From: Toxorhynchites rutilus septentrionalis
Lineage: Eukaryota; Arthropoda; Insecta; Diptera; Culicidae
Length of the DNA: 64,000 nucleotides
Assembly (NCBI RefSeq): GCF_029784135.1
Contig: NC_073745.1
Coordinates: 244,307,624 to 244,371,623 of the forward strand
Direction of reading: 5' to 3'
Shown: piece after piece, positions 12,190-22,752 of the stretch
Position numbering within the stretch: position 1 is the first letter of the stretch
Layout of the letters: every line of letters begins with the position of its first letter
Position numbers and translations under genes: made by a program
Notes under the pieces: model-generated
Databases searched by the model: none
What the model was told of the DNA's origin: nothing
The model's input: the letters and a program-made list of their open reading frames with translations, nothing else

Positions 12190-12627
12190 TTGTTTTATGG
12201 AATGGTTCCAATTTAGAAAACTTAGTACTCGTGGTTTTGAAAAAAAAACCATTTCGAACGCCCTCGATGCCGCCTTGTTCTGGATTTGCCACCAAAGCAG
12301 TTTGTATAAAGAACAAACTTTTTTCTTCTGCTACCTGATGCCGTTTTGCGATTGCGTTTGCCACTCGCTGCAACTGCCTGTTGTCTTGATGTCCACCGAA
12401 CCGAATGTGTTCTGTTCCGAATGCGGGTTTTCTTATCGTCGCGAGCAGCTTCGCCAGCAAACTCGATCACTTCGGCGGCCGAAACTATATAACGCCGGCT
12501 AGGTGGACTGCTGCACTGGTACTAACGCGCTCGGCCTAGCTACCCTTGCGGGGAACTCCAGATCAACACGGTTCGAGCGGGATTTTGCCTTTCCCTTCAC
12601 TTTTCCTCCTTTACCATGTCCAGACAT
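12190..12627 (-). pseudogene. Histone H2A pseudogene (second unit in element 2)
   Basis: Minus strand starts with a preserved H2A N-terminus, MSGHGKGGKVKGKAKSRSNR, differing from the canonical start at one residue. The segment from GRIH to LLR is lost. Later EVIEFAGEAARDDKKTRI matches the H2A alpha-2 region. After that the frame breaks and the C-terminal half is hard to follow. The stem-loop 12174-12189 closes the unit. Better preserved at its start than the first unit, so the two are not simply recent duplicates. Confidence 0.87.
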
Positions 12628-13192
12628 GGCTGCTTGGGTTGGTTTGTTGATGTGTTGTGATGCAAACCGATGTGGTGTACGGTTTGAATGAGAATGATCG
12701 TTAGGGCAGCGGAGCGGGGATTTTTAAGCTGAGTGGCTGGCTCGAGAATTACGCATGTGTGAGACTGCGACCAATGTTTCGTTCATTTTTTTCTTTTTCC
12801 TTTCCAATCGTGCTTCATTCTATTTCGCTGCTGCTCTGGTTGCCCGTTTTGGTCGGTACGATTTGAGGAGCACAAAATGGACCAATCAAAAATTGGCATA
12901 TAGTGCATTTTGACAATGCTTGATATTTCACAATTATTCAATTATTTATCTCAAGAAAAATGAAATGTTATTCGTTATGATAGATGCGTAGATATATTTC
13001 CTATCAATTGATGCAAAAACATTTGCGATCTATTGAGAAATGCTCGAATTATAAGCGTTCCAAATCTTGCATTTTTTCCTACTTGTTCAGTGCCTAGATT
13101 TCCATTTCACCCCCTATATCTTCCGGTTAGACGTAGTCCTACGTCAAAAGTCAAATATTTGGCTTTGGTCAAACAGTGTATGAGCACCATTA

Positions 13193-14454
13193 GGAACATT
13201 CTCTTCCGAACTCTTCTGAGAACAAAGAGTGGTTTACATACGTCATAACCCACTTCATTATAGAATTACGTGCTTCATGTTCGCTGGTGCTGTTATCAAT
13301 TGTAATTCAGAGTATACCAATTCCATTGTCCGTCCATTCGCAAATTCTAAATTGCTCATTAGTATTGCGACTTCTGGAGTAACTATCGGCAGTTACGAAA
13401 ATAACACAAACAGCTACCGGTGCAAGACATTATAATGCTAATTCGGTGCAAAATTCAACTGCGACATGACTCTAGTTCTAAGCTGATAGCATCATCCAAT
13501 ACAGTGTTTTGAATTTGACGCATATATTCATTGAATGGCTCCTGGCGGAAGCAACAGTTGCAAGCAGTCCGGCCGAATTAATTCAAAGTGCTTTGGTTTC
13601 ATCAATTTTGAAGAGTGCGACGCGACTTGCACCATTATTTGTGGCCGGCCTTGAAACAACAAGGCGCTAATCCCCAGAGTTGAGGAGGGTTTTCTGCGGT
13701 CCGTGTGTGAGTGAGTGAAAAGATGAAGATATTTTATCCAGTTATGAGGCTGTGAAACATGTTGGCGAAACCCTGTTGGGGCCGCCGCGTGTGTACCTAC
13801 AAGTGGAATTATTGTAACAGAAGCACGGCGCAGTGGCGATTGCTCAAAGTAACAGCTTCTGCTGCGGTTCCGTAGGAGAGGTATTTCATGTATGCAAGCA
13901 AATTATGCGTTCGTTTTCGATTTCTCAACGCTTGATTTTAAGATATATCGAGATGGAAACACGAGACGCACTAGAACGGGAGTCAGTTGCTAATCAATGG
14001 TTGAGTTTGTGTTCTCACATCGCATTTGCTGAACTGACGTTAGCAGTACGAGATGCATGCATATGCGTTTTGTTTGATATATCGACAGCAATCGTTAATG
14101 CGAAAAATTATGCTCGCATTCCAAATCTTGAATATGTCCAAATTATGGAATCTGCATCCAGAAAGCTGAATGTTAAATTCAAATAAACATTCGTATTTCC
14201 GTATTCGTATTCGGAGTCTCTGGAATTCGAATTTCAGAACTCACGGTCTGAAATTTACATCTGAAATCTAGGCGTTTATCATCTGCGTTCTTGGTCTCAT
14301 CTGATATTTGAAATCGAATGTCCAAAATCCAGGATTGTAACCAGGATTTGTTGAATACGCCTTTATACAAAATCTGTAAATAACAAAATTGGTCAAATTC
14401 TAATGAAAATTGTAATATTGTAGTTGCCAACTTATGTAGAAAGTTTTAAAAAAA
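13193..14454. other. Unassigned DNA between elements 2 and 3
   Basis: More balanced base composition than its surroundings (13.5-13.8 kb). A 117-codon frame at 13833-14186 has no recognisable domain and no splice context I can support. Confidence 0.45.
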
Positions 14455-14714
14455 CAGAAAGTGGGTTATATCTATGGTATATCCGCAATGGTGACGTAGG
14501 ACTATCGTTGATTCAGTGATCCTTTGTTTGAAGTTGAATCTGAATCCATTCTGAATGAATGAATAAATAAATAAATATTTGGGGGACTTCGAAAACGAGA
14601 GCGTTACGTTGGAGGTACAAGGTTTTATGCATCCAATATTGGATACGAAAATATCCTACTGATGGGGAAAATAATCTTCAGAAGCTATCCTGTTAATTGC
14701 GATTAATTGAAAAA

Positions 14715-16010
14715 TCACAAAACTAAATGTATTTGGTCATAGTGTTACATGGATAGAAAACATTCAAATAAACTCTTTCACATGAATGTATTTTTATATT
14801 CCCAGAGTAACTGGCAGATTATTTTCAGTAACGATTAGATATTTCCACATTTTCCTCGATACTGGAAGCCCACCAGTGGTTTATGCTAACTCGATAACCA
14901 TCTGTTAATAGCACTTGATTGAAACATATTTGGTCACAGTGTTACATGGATAGAAAACATTCAAATGAACTCTTTCACATGAATGTATTTTTAAATTCCC
15001 AGAGGAACTGACAGATTATTTTCAGTAACGATTAGATATTTGCACATTTTCCTCGATACTGGAAGCCCACCAGTGGTTAATGCTAATTCGATAACCACCT
15101 GTTAATAGCACTTGATTGAAAAATATTTGGTCACAGTGTTACATGAAGAGAAAACATCAAAATAAACTCTTTCACATGAATGTAATTTTAAATTCCCAGA
15201 GGAACTGGCTGATTATTTTCCGGATCTTTCTCGATGCTGAATGGCATCCAAACGGAAAGAATTCCGTGCGTGTATGTGTGTGTGTAGCGGCTGCTTCGAA
15301 GGTCACCTTCTCTTCTCCTGAAGGATCGGCTTCTCTGTGCTCCCTCACAGTTTCAAACAAACTGCTTGCGTTTCAGGGCAGATCTCGATCCTTCGCCGTC
15401 TAGCATCCTCAGCAACGATGTTGTCTTGTCGATGTCCTTACGAAAAATGAATGCGTCTCACCACCAGAATATCGCTTAAGTATGCTTTTTGTGCGTGATT
15501 GAATCGAGAGAAGGCGTGGTTTACGATGGCAATTTTGAAGGCAAACTAGAGGGGAATGAACTCTTTGAGCTCGGAACTTTCGGCGACTGAGCAATAATCG
15601 ATTGCGGGCGCATACAATATTGGATACGGAAATATCCTACTGATGGGGAAGAATAATCTTCAGAAGCTATCCTGTTAATTGCGATTAATTGCAAAATCAC
15701 AAAACTAAATGTATTTGGTCATAGTGGATAGAAAACATTCAAATAAACTCTTTCACATGAATGTATTTTTAAATTCCTAAAGGAACTGACAGATTATTTT
15801 CAGTAACGATTAGATATTTCCACATTTTCCTCGATACTGGAAGCCCACCAGTGGTTAATGCTAACTCGATAACCATCTGTTAATAGCACTTGATTGAAAC
15901 ATATTTGGTCACAGTGTTACATGGATAGAAAACATTCAAATGAACTCTTTCACATGAATGTATTTTTAAATTCCCAGAGGAACTGGCAGATTATTTTCCG
16001 GAACTTTCTC
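14715..16010. repeat. Tandem ~194-bp repeats in element 3
   Basis: Units containing GAAGCCCACCAGTGGTT recur at about 14866, 15061 and 15838, with ATGGATAGAAAACATTCAAA in each. The first two copies are adjacent. An unrelated block (15.24-15.65 kb, with a TG run near 15270) separates the later copies. Confidence 0.85.
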
Positions 16011-16256
16011 GATGCTGAATGGCATCCAAACGGAAAGAATTCCGCGCGTGTATGTGTGTGTGTGTGTGTGTGTGTAGCGGCTGCTTCGAGATCTTCCCGG
16101 GGAACCGTTTGTGGCATCACTCTCCTCCTGATGGATTCATGTCTGGCCTAAGGTGCACAAACAGGCTCTTGGTGACACCGTTCATCCGCGCTTTCATGAT
16201 AAACGAAGAGCTTCATCACAACAGCGACAACATGCTCCAATCGCTGTTCAATTAGA

Positions 16257-16299
16257 ACTGAGTGGATTTCCGAGCGACGCTCGCTTATATACCGATTGG
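16257..16299 (-). promoter_or_regulatory. Pol II core promoter inside element 3
   Basis: Minus-strand CCAATCGG, TATATAAGCGAGCG and CTCAGTT in the same order and spacing (31 nt TATA-to-initiator) as in element 6, in element orientation. The downstream sequence has no recognised coding similarity. Confidence 0.65.
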
Positions 16300-16541
16300 T
16301 GATTTCAATAGCCTGTTTTGAAAGCAATTTTAAGCCTATTGAAACAAGTTTTTGGGTCAAAAAGTAACAAGTATATAACGCATAGACATTTTATCTTTAG
16401 AATGAAGTGTTTATCATACCATTTCGTTCAGTTGTTTAGGAGCTATTAACGCTCAAAATCTCGGTCTCCGACGTAACGCTTTCGTTTTCGAAACTTTGAT
16501 TTTACACTCCGGTATAGAAATGAAAGACGTAGTCCTACGTA

Positions 16542-17504
16542 AAAATCGGAGAGTGTAGAGCATTCGATGCTCCGAAGTGCTCCCATGTTACCCTTGACTC
16601 AATTTCTAAAATATTTCGAAACCACAAAAAACGTTTTCATAACATTAGATGCTCAAATCGTGAATAACGATGATGCATCGGTAACGGAGGCAATCCACCT
16701 CTGTCCAGCGATTTCATTTTCCTCGGAAACTATTAAACTACGAGACCTCGGAAACTATCATTCGGCTCAACCGGTACCAACCCAGAAGACATTGAAATTC
16801 ATCGATATGCTCTTTCGTCGGAGAGGGAGTTCCTTTCAGAACAATCGAAAATGGAAAATAATCTAATTATACGTCGCTTTCGATGCATCTTCCGCGGAAA
16901 GCCGTTCTGCACTCGAGGTTCTGTTGGTTTCTTTCTTGTATGATAGCTCTTAATGGATTCGGCAAGGGTAACCAATTAGAAAACCGTCCCAGTCTGAATG
17001 TTATACTCGTTGAGCGTATAAACAGATGGAAATAATTGCAGATTTATGTTGCGATGGGTATATTAACCAATTGAATTTAGGATGAAAGGGCATCGAAAAT
17101 AATGAACTATTAGGAATTTTCAGAAACCGAACAACATTCAGTTGCATAAAACAAAATGATTCGTTAAGGGTTCGCTAACGAAAAAAAAACAAACACTAAA
17201 TTAAAATTGATAGAAAAGCTGCAAAAAGTCTCATCTATACTCTTTAAAATTTATTTTGTTGATGTATTCATTGCGCTTGCGTAACAATAAAAAAAATAAA
17301 GTAGCATCTAGAATGTGAGGTTTTATTTTCACTCGGCTCTGACAGGCTTTGAACTCTGTTAATTGTTGCAATTTTCTGTACCTAAACGACACGTAAATTG
17401 TAATATGGAGCACCTTAATGCCACCATCTGGTTAAATTATCGTTTCAGCTGGTAAAAGCAGGGCAAATAATGATACTCCGACTTACACTAGTACACGTGT
17501 TCAC
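16542..17504. other. Unassigned DNA between element 3 and a MITE fragment
   Basis: A 99-codon frame at 16567-16866 has no recognised motif. Otherwise AT-rich. Confidence 0.45.
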
Positions 17505-17820
17505 TAGAGTGCCAATGAAAATGGTCATCTCGAATTCTTTAACGGGGCTTTCTGCAAAATGTTGATTCCCGCTAGAAAATACCCTATGAAAAATTTCGAC
17601 TCAACCAGATTTTATTTACTATTGTCATAAAAATGTCAAAGTTTGAGTTTTTCGAAAACCATAAAATAACACAAGGGGAAGAGATGGAACAATGAACCAA
17701 TGCATAAATTTCAATGATTTAACTAAAAACCAACAAATACTTTTTGACCACCCTATTTAAAAACATATGAAGCTATCCGAGACACGAATTTGTCGAATGT
17801 TGAAAATAATAAACAAAAAG
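17505..17820. repeat. Mariner-type MITE fragment
   Basis: GAGTGCCAATGAAAATGGTC near 17510 matches the terminus at 24121. Continues to the T/A tract where element 4 begins. No other end was seen. Confidence 0.55.
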
Positions 17821-17948
17821 TCACAGGAGGGTTGTGTCCGAGACACGACCGCATAGTTGACGTAGGATTCCGTTAGGCTATCTGTTGTATGTTGATTTTG
17901 GATATGTTTGAAGAATAACATTGTTAAACTAATCGATAATGATTTGGT

Positions 17949-17964
17949 GGCCCTAAAAAGAGCG
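17949..17964 (-). terminator. Histone-type 3' stem-loop in element 4
   Basis: Minus-strand CGCTCTTTTTAGGGCC followed by ACCA: loop TTTT, with a mismatch/wobble in the stem. Downstream ACCA and upstream AAAC resemble histone message flanks. About 130 nt from the element's 3' end. Confidence 0.55.
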
Positions 17965-18419
17965 GTTTTGTCTGGTTGCTAGGTATTGTTTGTTCACTCC
18001 ACCAGTGTTCACAACCGACTGATGATAGAAGGATGGTGATTAGTCATTGGGTGATGCGTATCACGAGAGAACAATTTTTCTCACCAGAAAAAAAAACGTG
18101 TTACTTTATTACAGAGAAAATTTTTTTATATGAAATTACACGAAGTAACCAAAATAAAAGTTCCAAATTAAAATTTCATTTATATTCTATCAAACATAAG
18201 TTCTATTCAGTTCATTGAAACATCATTCTTTAATTTTCTTACTATTCTTCAATATTCTTAAACACTAAAAACACTCGTTCATCGCCCCCAACTTATTTGT
18301 CAGCACGTATGCAATCAGCAATGTCCACGCTAGTTATAATGAGCACTATCCATTTGTGCGCGCCATTTGTTAAACTATCGACCACGAGGGTATTATCATG
18401 CTGATTTTCCCCAGGTACC

Positions 18420-18620
18420 TTGAATTCAAAATCTCTGTTAGGGAACAAAAGTTTTCCCTACTTTCATGTATTTGCTATGCCGATTTCCCCCAAGCAGCTT
18501 GTTTTTGATGGCTCTGTTAGGGAACACATTTCGGTGGGAGCAAAAGTCTCCCCTACTTTCATGCATTTGCAATGCCGATTTCCCCCAGGCAGCTTGGTTT
18601 TGAAGTCTCTGTTAGTGAAC
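18420..18620. repeat. Direct repeats of about 90-100 bp in element 4
   Basis: CTGTTAGGGAACA, CCCTACTTTCATG and CCGATTTCCCCCA recur in the same order with substitutions. Related repeats (CCCTAACACGGACT, TTTGCAAATA) occur in elements 5 and 7 at 19.55-19.82 and 39.18-39.43 kb. Confidence 0.7.
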
Positions 18621-18908
18621 CGCCGCATGTGTCGTCAATTTCGACCAATCAGAAGTGGGTATTTCCGTTAGGATAGGGGTTGAGATTTTTGAACTGTTCG
18701 ATAGTTAGTTTCAAGTCATATATTATTTTCTTCAATATCAAAAATTGTTATGGAGTGCAGAAATCGATTGACGCAAAAATCTCATCAATCCATCGTGAAA
18801 TGACTGAGCAATAAACGTTTGAAATTGGACAATTTTCACGATGTGCTCGTTTTTCGATTTTCAATTTGTACCCCAATATGTTCCCGAAAGACGTAATCCT
18901 ACGTCAAA

Positions 18909-19143
18909 ACAGAAATTGTTCTTTCGGATGTAATATCGTATTTAAGGGATTTCCATGAAATTTGGAATATTTGAACTGATTTGAACTGAACTGATAAAAT
19001 CATCAGTTTCGACGACTGTTTTCATATTCGGGAAGAGGTAAACAGTTGTTTTGTTTGATTTAAGCGATTAATTCGCAACCGAAACTACTTTGTTGTTTGG
19101 GAAAAAAATGAGCCACCACCGGAAAACGACTAACAATGTTTTT
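18909..19143. repeat. C-family repeat, interrupted by element 5
   Basis: TTTAAGGGATTTC, AGCGATTA.TTCGCA and TGTTGTTTGGG match 30.48-30.63 kb in order. ACTAACAATGTT continues at 21.77 kb in another fragment. Confidence 0.6.
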
Positions 19144-20427
19144 TGACGTAGAACTACGTCTTTCAGGAAGGGTTAACGTTAATAATATTTTCACTGTGAA
19201 CGAATTCTCATGATTTGCATACCAATCGAATAGGAAATTCTCTAAGATTTGTTTGATATTCTATACATTATAATTCGTTAATCTTTAAACGGTTTGAATT
19301 CATGAAAACTGGAAGAACTCCTTGTTTTCACATATATTTGTTCTGCCTATTTGTGTGCTAACCCTACCCGTATTTCGAATGATTATAACTCGAACATTTC
19401 TTAACAGATCGGAAAGATGTTTGCATCAATCGATAGGAAATATTTCTACGTGTCTAATCACAACAGTTGAATAACTGTGAAATTTCAAGCGTTATCTAAA
19501 CGCCCTAACTGTCAATGGCTGATTGACCCGATTTACGGCTTCCTCAACACAGACATCAAAATCGTTGTACCTGTGGAAATCTGCTTTGCAAATATACATG
19601 CAAGTCTGGGGTATTTTTGTTCCCACCAGGCTTTGTTTCCCTGACACGGACTGCAAAATCAATGTGCCTGGGGGAATTCGCTTTGCAAATACATGCAAGT
19701 CGGAGGTATTTATTGGTGTTGAGTACTTTTGTACTCGCTTGTCGTTGTGCAGACCGGAATATGTTTCCCTAAAACGTACTTTTAAACTGAGAAGCCTGGG
19801 AAAATCGTCATTTCAGATACTAGAGGTGAATGAACTTTCGCGGTTCGAGAACTACGTAAACATGAGATGTGCAATAGTTTCAGAGGGAAATGTAAAATAC
19901 AATGATCGTTTGACAGTTTTTCCGTTCATATATTTTGGTTGTCCTAGGCATCATCTTCTTCTTCTTCTTCAATGGCACTAACGTTCCTAGAGGAACTTCG
20001 CCGTCTCAACGTAGTATTACTTGCGTCATTTTCATTAGTACTTAGTTGAGATTTCTATGCCAAATAACACGCCTTGAATGCATTCTGAGTGGCAAGTTCT
20101 AGAATACGCGTGATCACAGTGCAAGTCGGAGGAAATTTCTTTGACGAAAAATTCCCCCGACCAGAACGGGAATCGAACCCGAACACCCGGCATGTTAGTT
20201 ATGACGCTAACCACTCGGCCAAGGGAGCACTCCTAGGCATCATATCAAACGTAAAAGGATGTTCATCAAATTTATTTGTAACGAAGAACAACATTACAAG
20301 AACATTACAAAAATTTCGATGCATTCTAAAATAATATTCGAAGTGGTAAAAAAGTGGACTGCATATTATAATTGTGTAGTTTTACGTCGAAAATATACGG
20401 TCGTGTCTTAAATACAACCCCTGACAA
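19144..20427 (+). mobile_element. GACGTAG element 5, interrupted by a SINE
   Basis: Plus orientation. 5' TGACGTAGAACTACGTC (19144-19160) after a T tract. 3' GTAGTTTTACGTCGA then a degenerate hairpin (20399-20407 and 20411-20419) before a T tract. Interior homologous to element 7 (38.93-39.81 kb), including CCCTAACACGGACT-type repeats. A SINE (19955-20230) is inserted near the 3' end; element 7 shows the empty site. No histone stem-loop was recognised. Confidence 0.82.
19955..20230 (-). mobile_element. tRNA-derived SINE (276 bp) in element 5
   Basis: Minus strand begins GTGCTCCCTTGGCCGAGTGG with box A-like TGGCCGAGTGG and box B GGTTCGATTCC, then about 200 bp of unique tail ending in GAA repeats. 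It is flanked by a 13-bp duplication TCCTAGGCATCAT (19942-19954 and 20231-20243). The second copy at 50.87 kb shares the tail, so neither is a tRNA gene. Confidence 0.93.
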
Positions 20428-22752
20428 TTTTTTTTCCAATTCATTTATTTGTAGAGGAACTGGTACAAATTCGGTACCCCGTGGGTAATTTGGTACCCAC
20501 CCGGATCTCCGGCGGTAATGAGCGCACTCTGGTGGTGAATAAAAAAAAGTGTTCTAGTAATGTAGTAACAAACGTCAGATGCCAAAAACCCAAAATATCT
20601 GTGTTTTTTAAAAAAAACATTCCAAGTTTTGTTGTTTTTGAAATCTCGAAAATTTTTCATGTGCGTCTTTTGAAAAATCATTACAAATCGAATAGTGAGC
20701 CGATTTTAAATATTAAAGCTGATTTGGATCAAGAAATTAATGTTCTTCAATGAATTCGAGAAAGTGTATCGAGATTTGAATCACAAATTTCATAGATTTC
20801 ATTCCAAAGTGAAAATTCGGTATGCGGGTAATTTGGAACCCCAATGTAAACATAGTATTGATGATACACTAAGCTAAGTTTTACATGCCCATGCAGCAAA
20901 ATTATATTTCGCCTGATTTGGGGATTGATTTCGTTTTACTTTTTTAGTTGGACATAAATCGAAATGAAATTTGTTCACTTTTTCTTGAAAAAATCGTTCT
21001 TTTGTTCCTCTTTGTTATGTAAAATTGCATGTTTTTTCGTCAAAGTTGAGTTAATTTACGTAAGATAGTGTACTTCACTTCTATTTTGTATGAAAATGTC
21101 AAAAAATACATTTTTCAGTGATTTCAGGACGATTCTTTTAATTTGAAAAAATAGAAAAAAAAATTGGGTGCCAACTTTATACCCAGGCATCTCGGGTACT
21201 CGAATTTGAGTTGTTTCACTTCTGTGCTCAAAGCTTCGAGCCAAATCAAGATTTTTGAAAACGGTTTGCGGGGAAATGTCCGCAATAGATCCCTTCATAA
21301 GCTGATGTAATGTGAAGAAATTCCGAGCATTGACCAAGAGCTAAGCCCAAAAATAAACAAAATGGGGGTAACCGCATAAGCTTTGCGGAGCCGCTAATTC
21401 AAGGTTTGTTTATACAAAGTTTCAACTAATTGCTAGGTTTAGTAAGATTCGACCGAATACTCGCGGCTTACTCGAGGTTAACAGGGCAACCATTTTTGTG
21501 GGACAGGACAGGTTAGGGATTAAGATAAGGGGTACCGTTGTCTCAACCGAAGTTTTCCGCACGCACTGTAGCATTGTGCAAAATGACCAGGGATAGCATC
21601 TGGTGTTCGACTAGCTGTCGAGGGTGGGCGACGGTGAGATGAGGGGACAAGACAAACAAACTAATAACGAAAAAGAAAATCACAAAAGCATTAAATACTT
21701 ATACTAGACCGTTTCACAAACATATAGATCAACTGCATATAGCAGATGTCGCGAGTTTCCGACTAACAATGTTATGCTTCCTAAAGCAGATATATCTTAT
21801 CACATTTTGCTCTTCAAGGGGTTCCTTTGATGACTTTGACCCTTGAATAATATGAGTTGGCATGAAATTCGTCAATTGCATAATATCAGTGTCGGTCCCC
21901 GCTCCCACAGATATTTATTGTACAAAAAGAAAATAGCCTAGTGGTAACATAGTAACTTAAAACATCCGAAAACAAACCATATGTTCTTTCATTTCCTTGA
22001 TTTTTAACTGTGAGTCCCAGTAATAAAAGTTTTTCTAATTGAGCTTTGTCAGTTCCTACGGACTGACACTGTCAAGAGACTGACAACGTGCTAAGCAATG
22101 TAAATAGTAACTAAACTATCTTAGAATATGACTTTAACGTGGAACATAGTCTTCATGAGAAATTTAGTAACCGATGGTGTATCGAAAATTCTAACAGATA
22201 CATAAAACTAACTAGATAGAGTAATAACAGAAAATCAGGAGTCTTTTTCAAAAAAAAAACCTAATTACTCTAGCAAAAAATCTAACATTCGAAAATATTC
22301 ACATCTTCTCGAACTCAATCGAAACAAATACGGAATAAATAAAATTCTAGAGAGCTTTAGCTCAACGTCCGATCAGGTTTCCCTTCCTAATAGGCACAAG
22401 TTTGGAAATTTTGCATCTAAAGAAATATAATAAAATGTAATAACAGATTTGGTATCTCTAGAGGCGTCACATGGCACTGAAAATTTTGAAAAAAATAATT
22501 TATACTTACCGAACTCACTCGAATATCGATGCAAGTTGTTATTCGGAGCTATGATAGAAAAAGTTTACCACAATGACTCAATCGATGCAGATTGCAGAGA
22601 TCTGAAACGATCGGCATCAAAACATGAATTTCACTATGAAAGTCATCGGATTTCTCCGTTTTTAGAAATTTCACCCTATTCTATTTCTATGCTTCCACCT
22701 TTCCGATCAAATTTACACATCTTTACAATTTAGGTAAAAAAATGCTCAACTA
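20428..22752. other. Unassigned DNA with short inverted and C-family fragments
   Basis: GGTAATTTGG motifs at 20.48 and 20.83 kb and a C-family fragment at 21.76-21.86 kb. The 21.35-21.66 kb part is less AT-rich. No coding region is supported. Confidence 0.45.

Larger units (their letters stand above)
10825..13146 (-). mobile_element. GACGTAG element 2 carrying two H2A pseudogenes
   Basis: Minus-strand orientation: 5' GACGTAG palindrome at 13130-13146, two H2A-like units, then TAGTCCTACGTCA (10858-10870) and a hairpin (arms 10833-10841 and 10845-10853, loop of three). It interrupts a copy of the MITE 7170-7525. The uninterrupted copy reads CTGTCAAAAAGAGTCAAATA at the same place, so borders fall in an A/T tract with no clear longer duplication. 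Total 2.32 kb. Confidence 0.9.
10511..13192. mobile_element. Second copy of the 356-bp MITE, opened by element 2
   Basis: 10511-10824 and 13147-13192 together match the complement of 7170-7525. The break falls in the A-tract of CTGTCAAAAA, where GACGTAG element 2 inserted. Confidence 0.88.
14455..16541 (-). mobile_element. GACGTAG element 3 with ~194-bp tandem repeats
   Basis: Minus orientation. 5' end GACGTAGTCCTACGT at 16526-16540. The 3' end has TGACGTAGGACTA then a hairpin (14464-14472 and 14476-14484) and CAGAAAGTGGG next to a T tract. The interior holds tandem units of about 194 bp (14.7-15.2 kb and again 15.7-16.0 kb), TG microsatellites, and a well-formed Pol II core promoter near 16.26-16.30 kb. 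Element 6 is a longer relative. Confidence 0.85.
17821..18906 (-). mobile_element. GACGTAG element 4
   Basis: Minus orientation. 5' GACGTAATCCTACGTCA (18890-18906). 3' TGACGTAGGATTC followed by a hairpin with arms GGTTGTGTC (17830-17838) and GACACGACC (17842-17850), loop CGA. A histone-type stem-loop lies at 17949-17964 (minus) followed by ACCA as in histone messages. Two to three direct repeats of roughly 90-100 bp lie at 18.42-18.62 kb. The reading frames here have no recognised homology. Confidence 0.85.

Noticed and set aside
12190..12627. Functional H2A gene
   Set aside because: A central segment is missing and the frame breaks after KKTRI; only a pseudogene is supported.
13833..14186. 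117-residue plus-strand frame as a gene
   Set aside because: No domain, signal peptide or splice support; composition like the surrounding non-coding DNA.
16567..16866. 99-residue plus-strand frame as a gene
   Set aside because: No recognised motif and no promoter or poly(A) support.
19523..19981. 152-residue plus-strand frame
   Set aside because: Lies in the tandem repeats of element 5 and runs into the SINE; no homologous protein features, and the frame is not kept through element 7.
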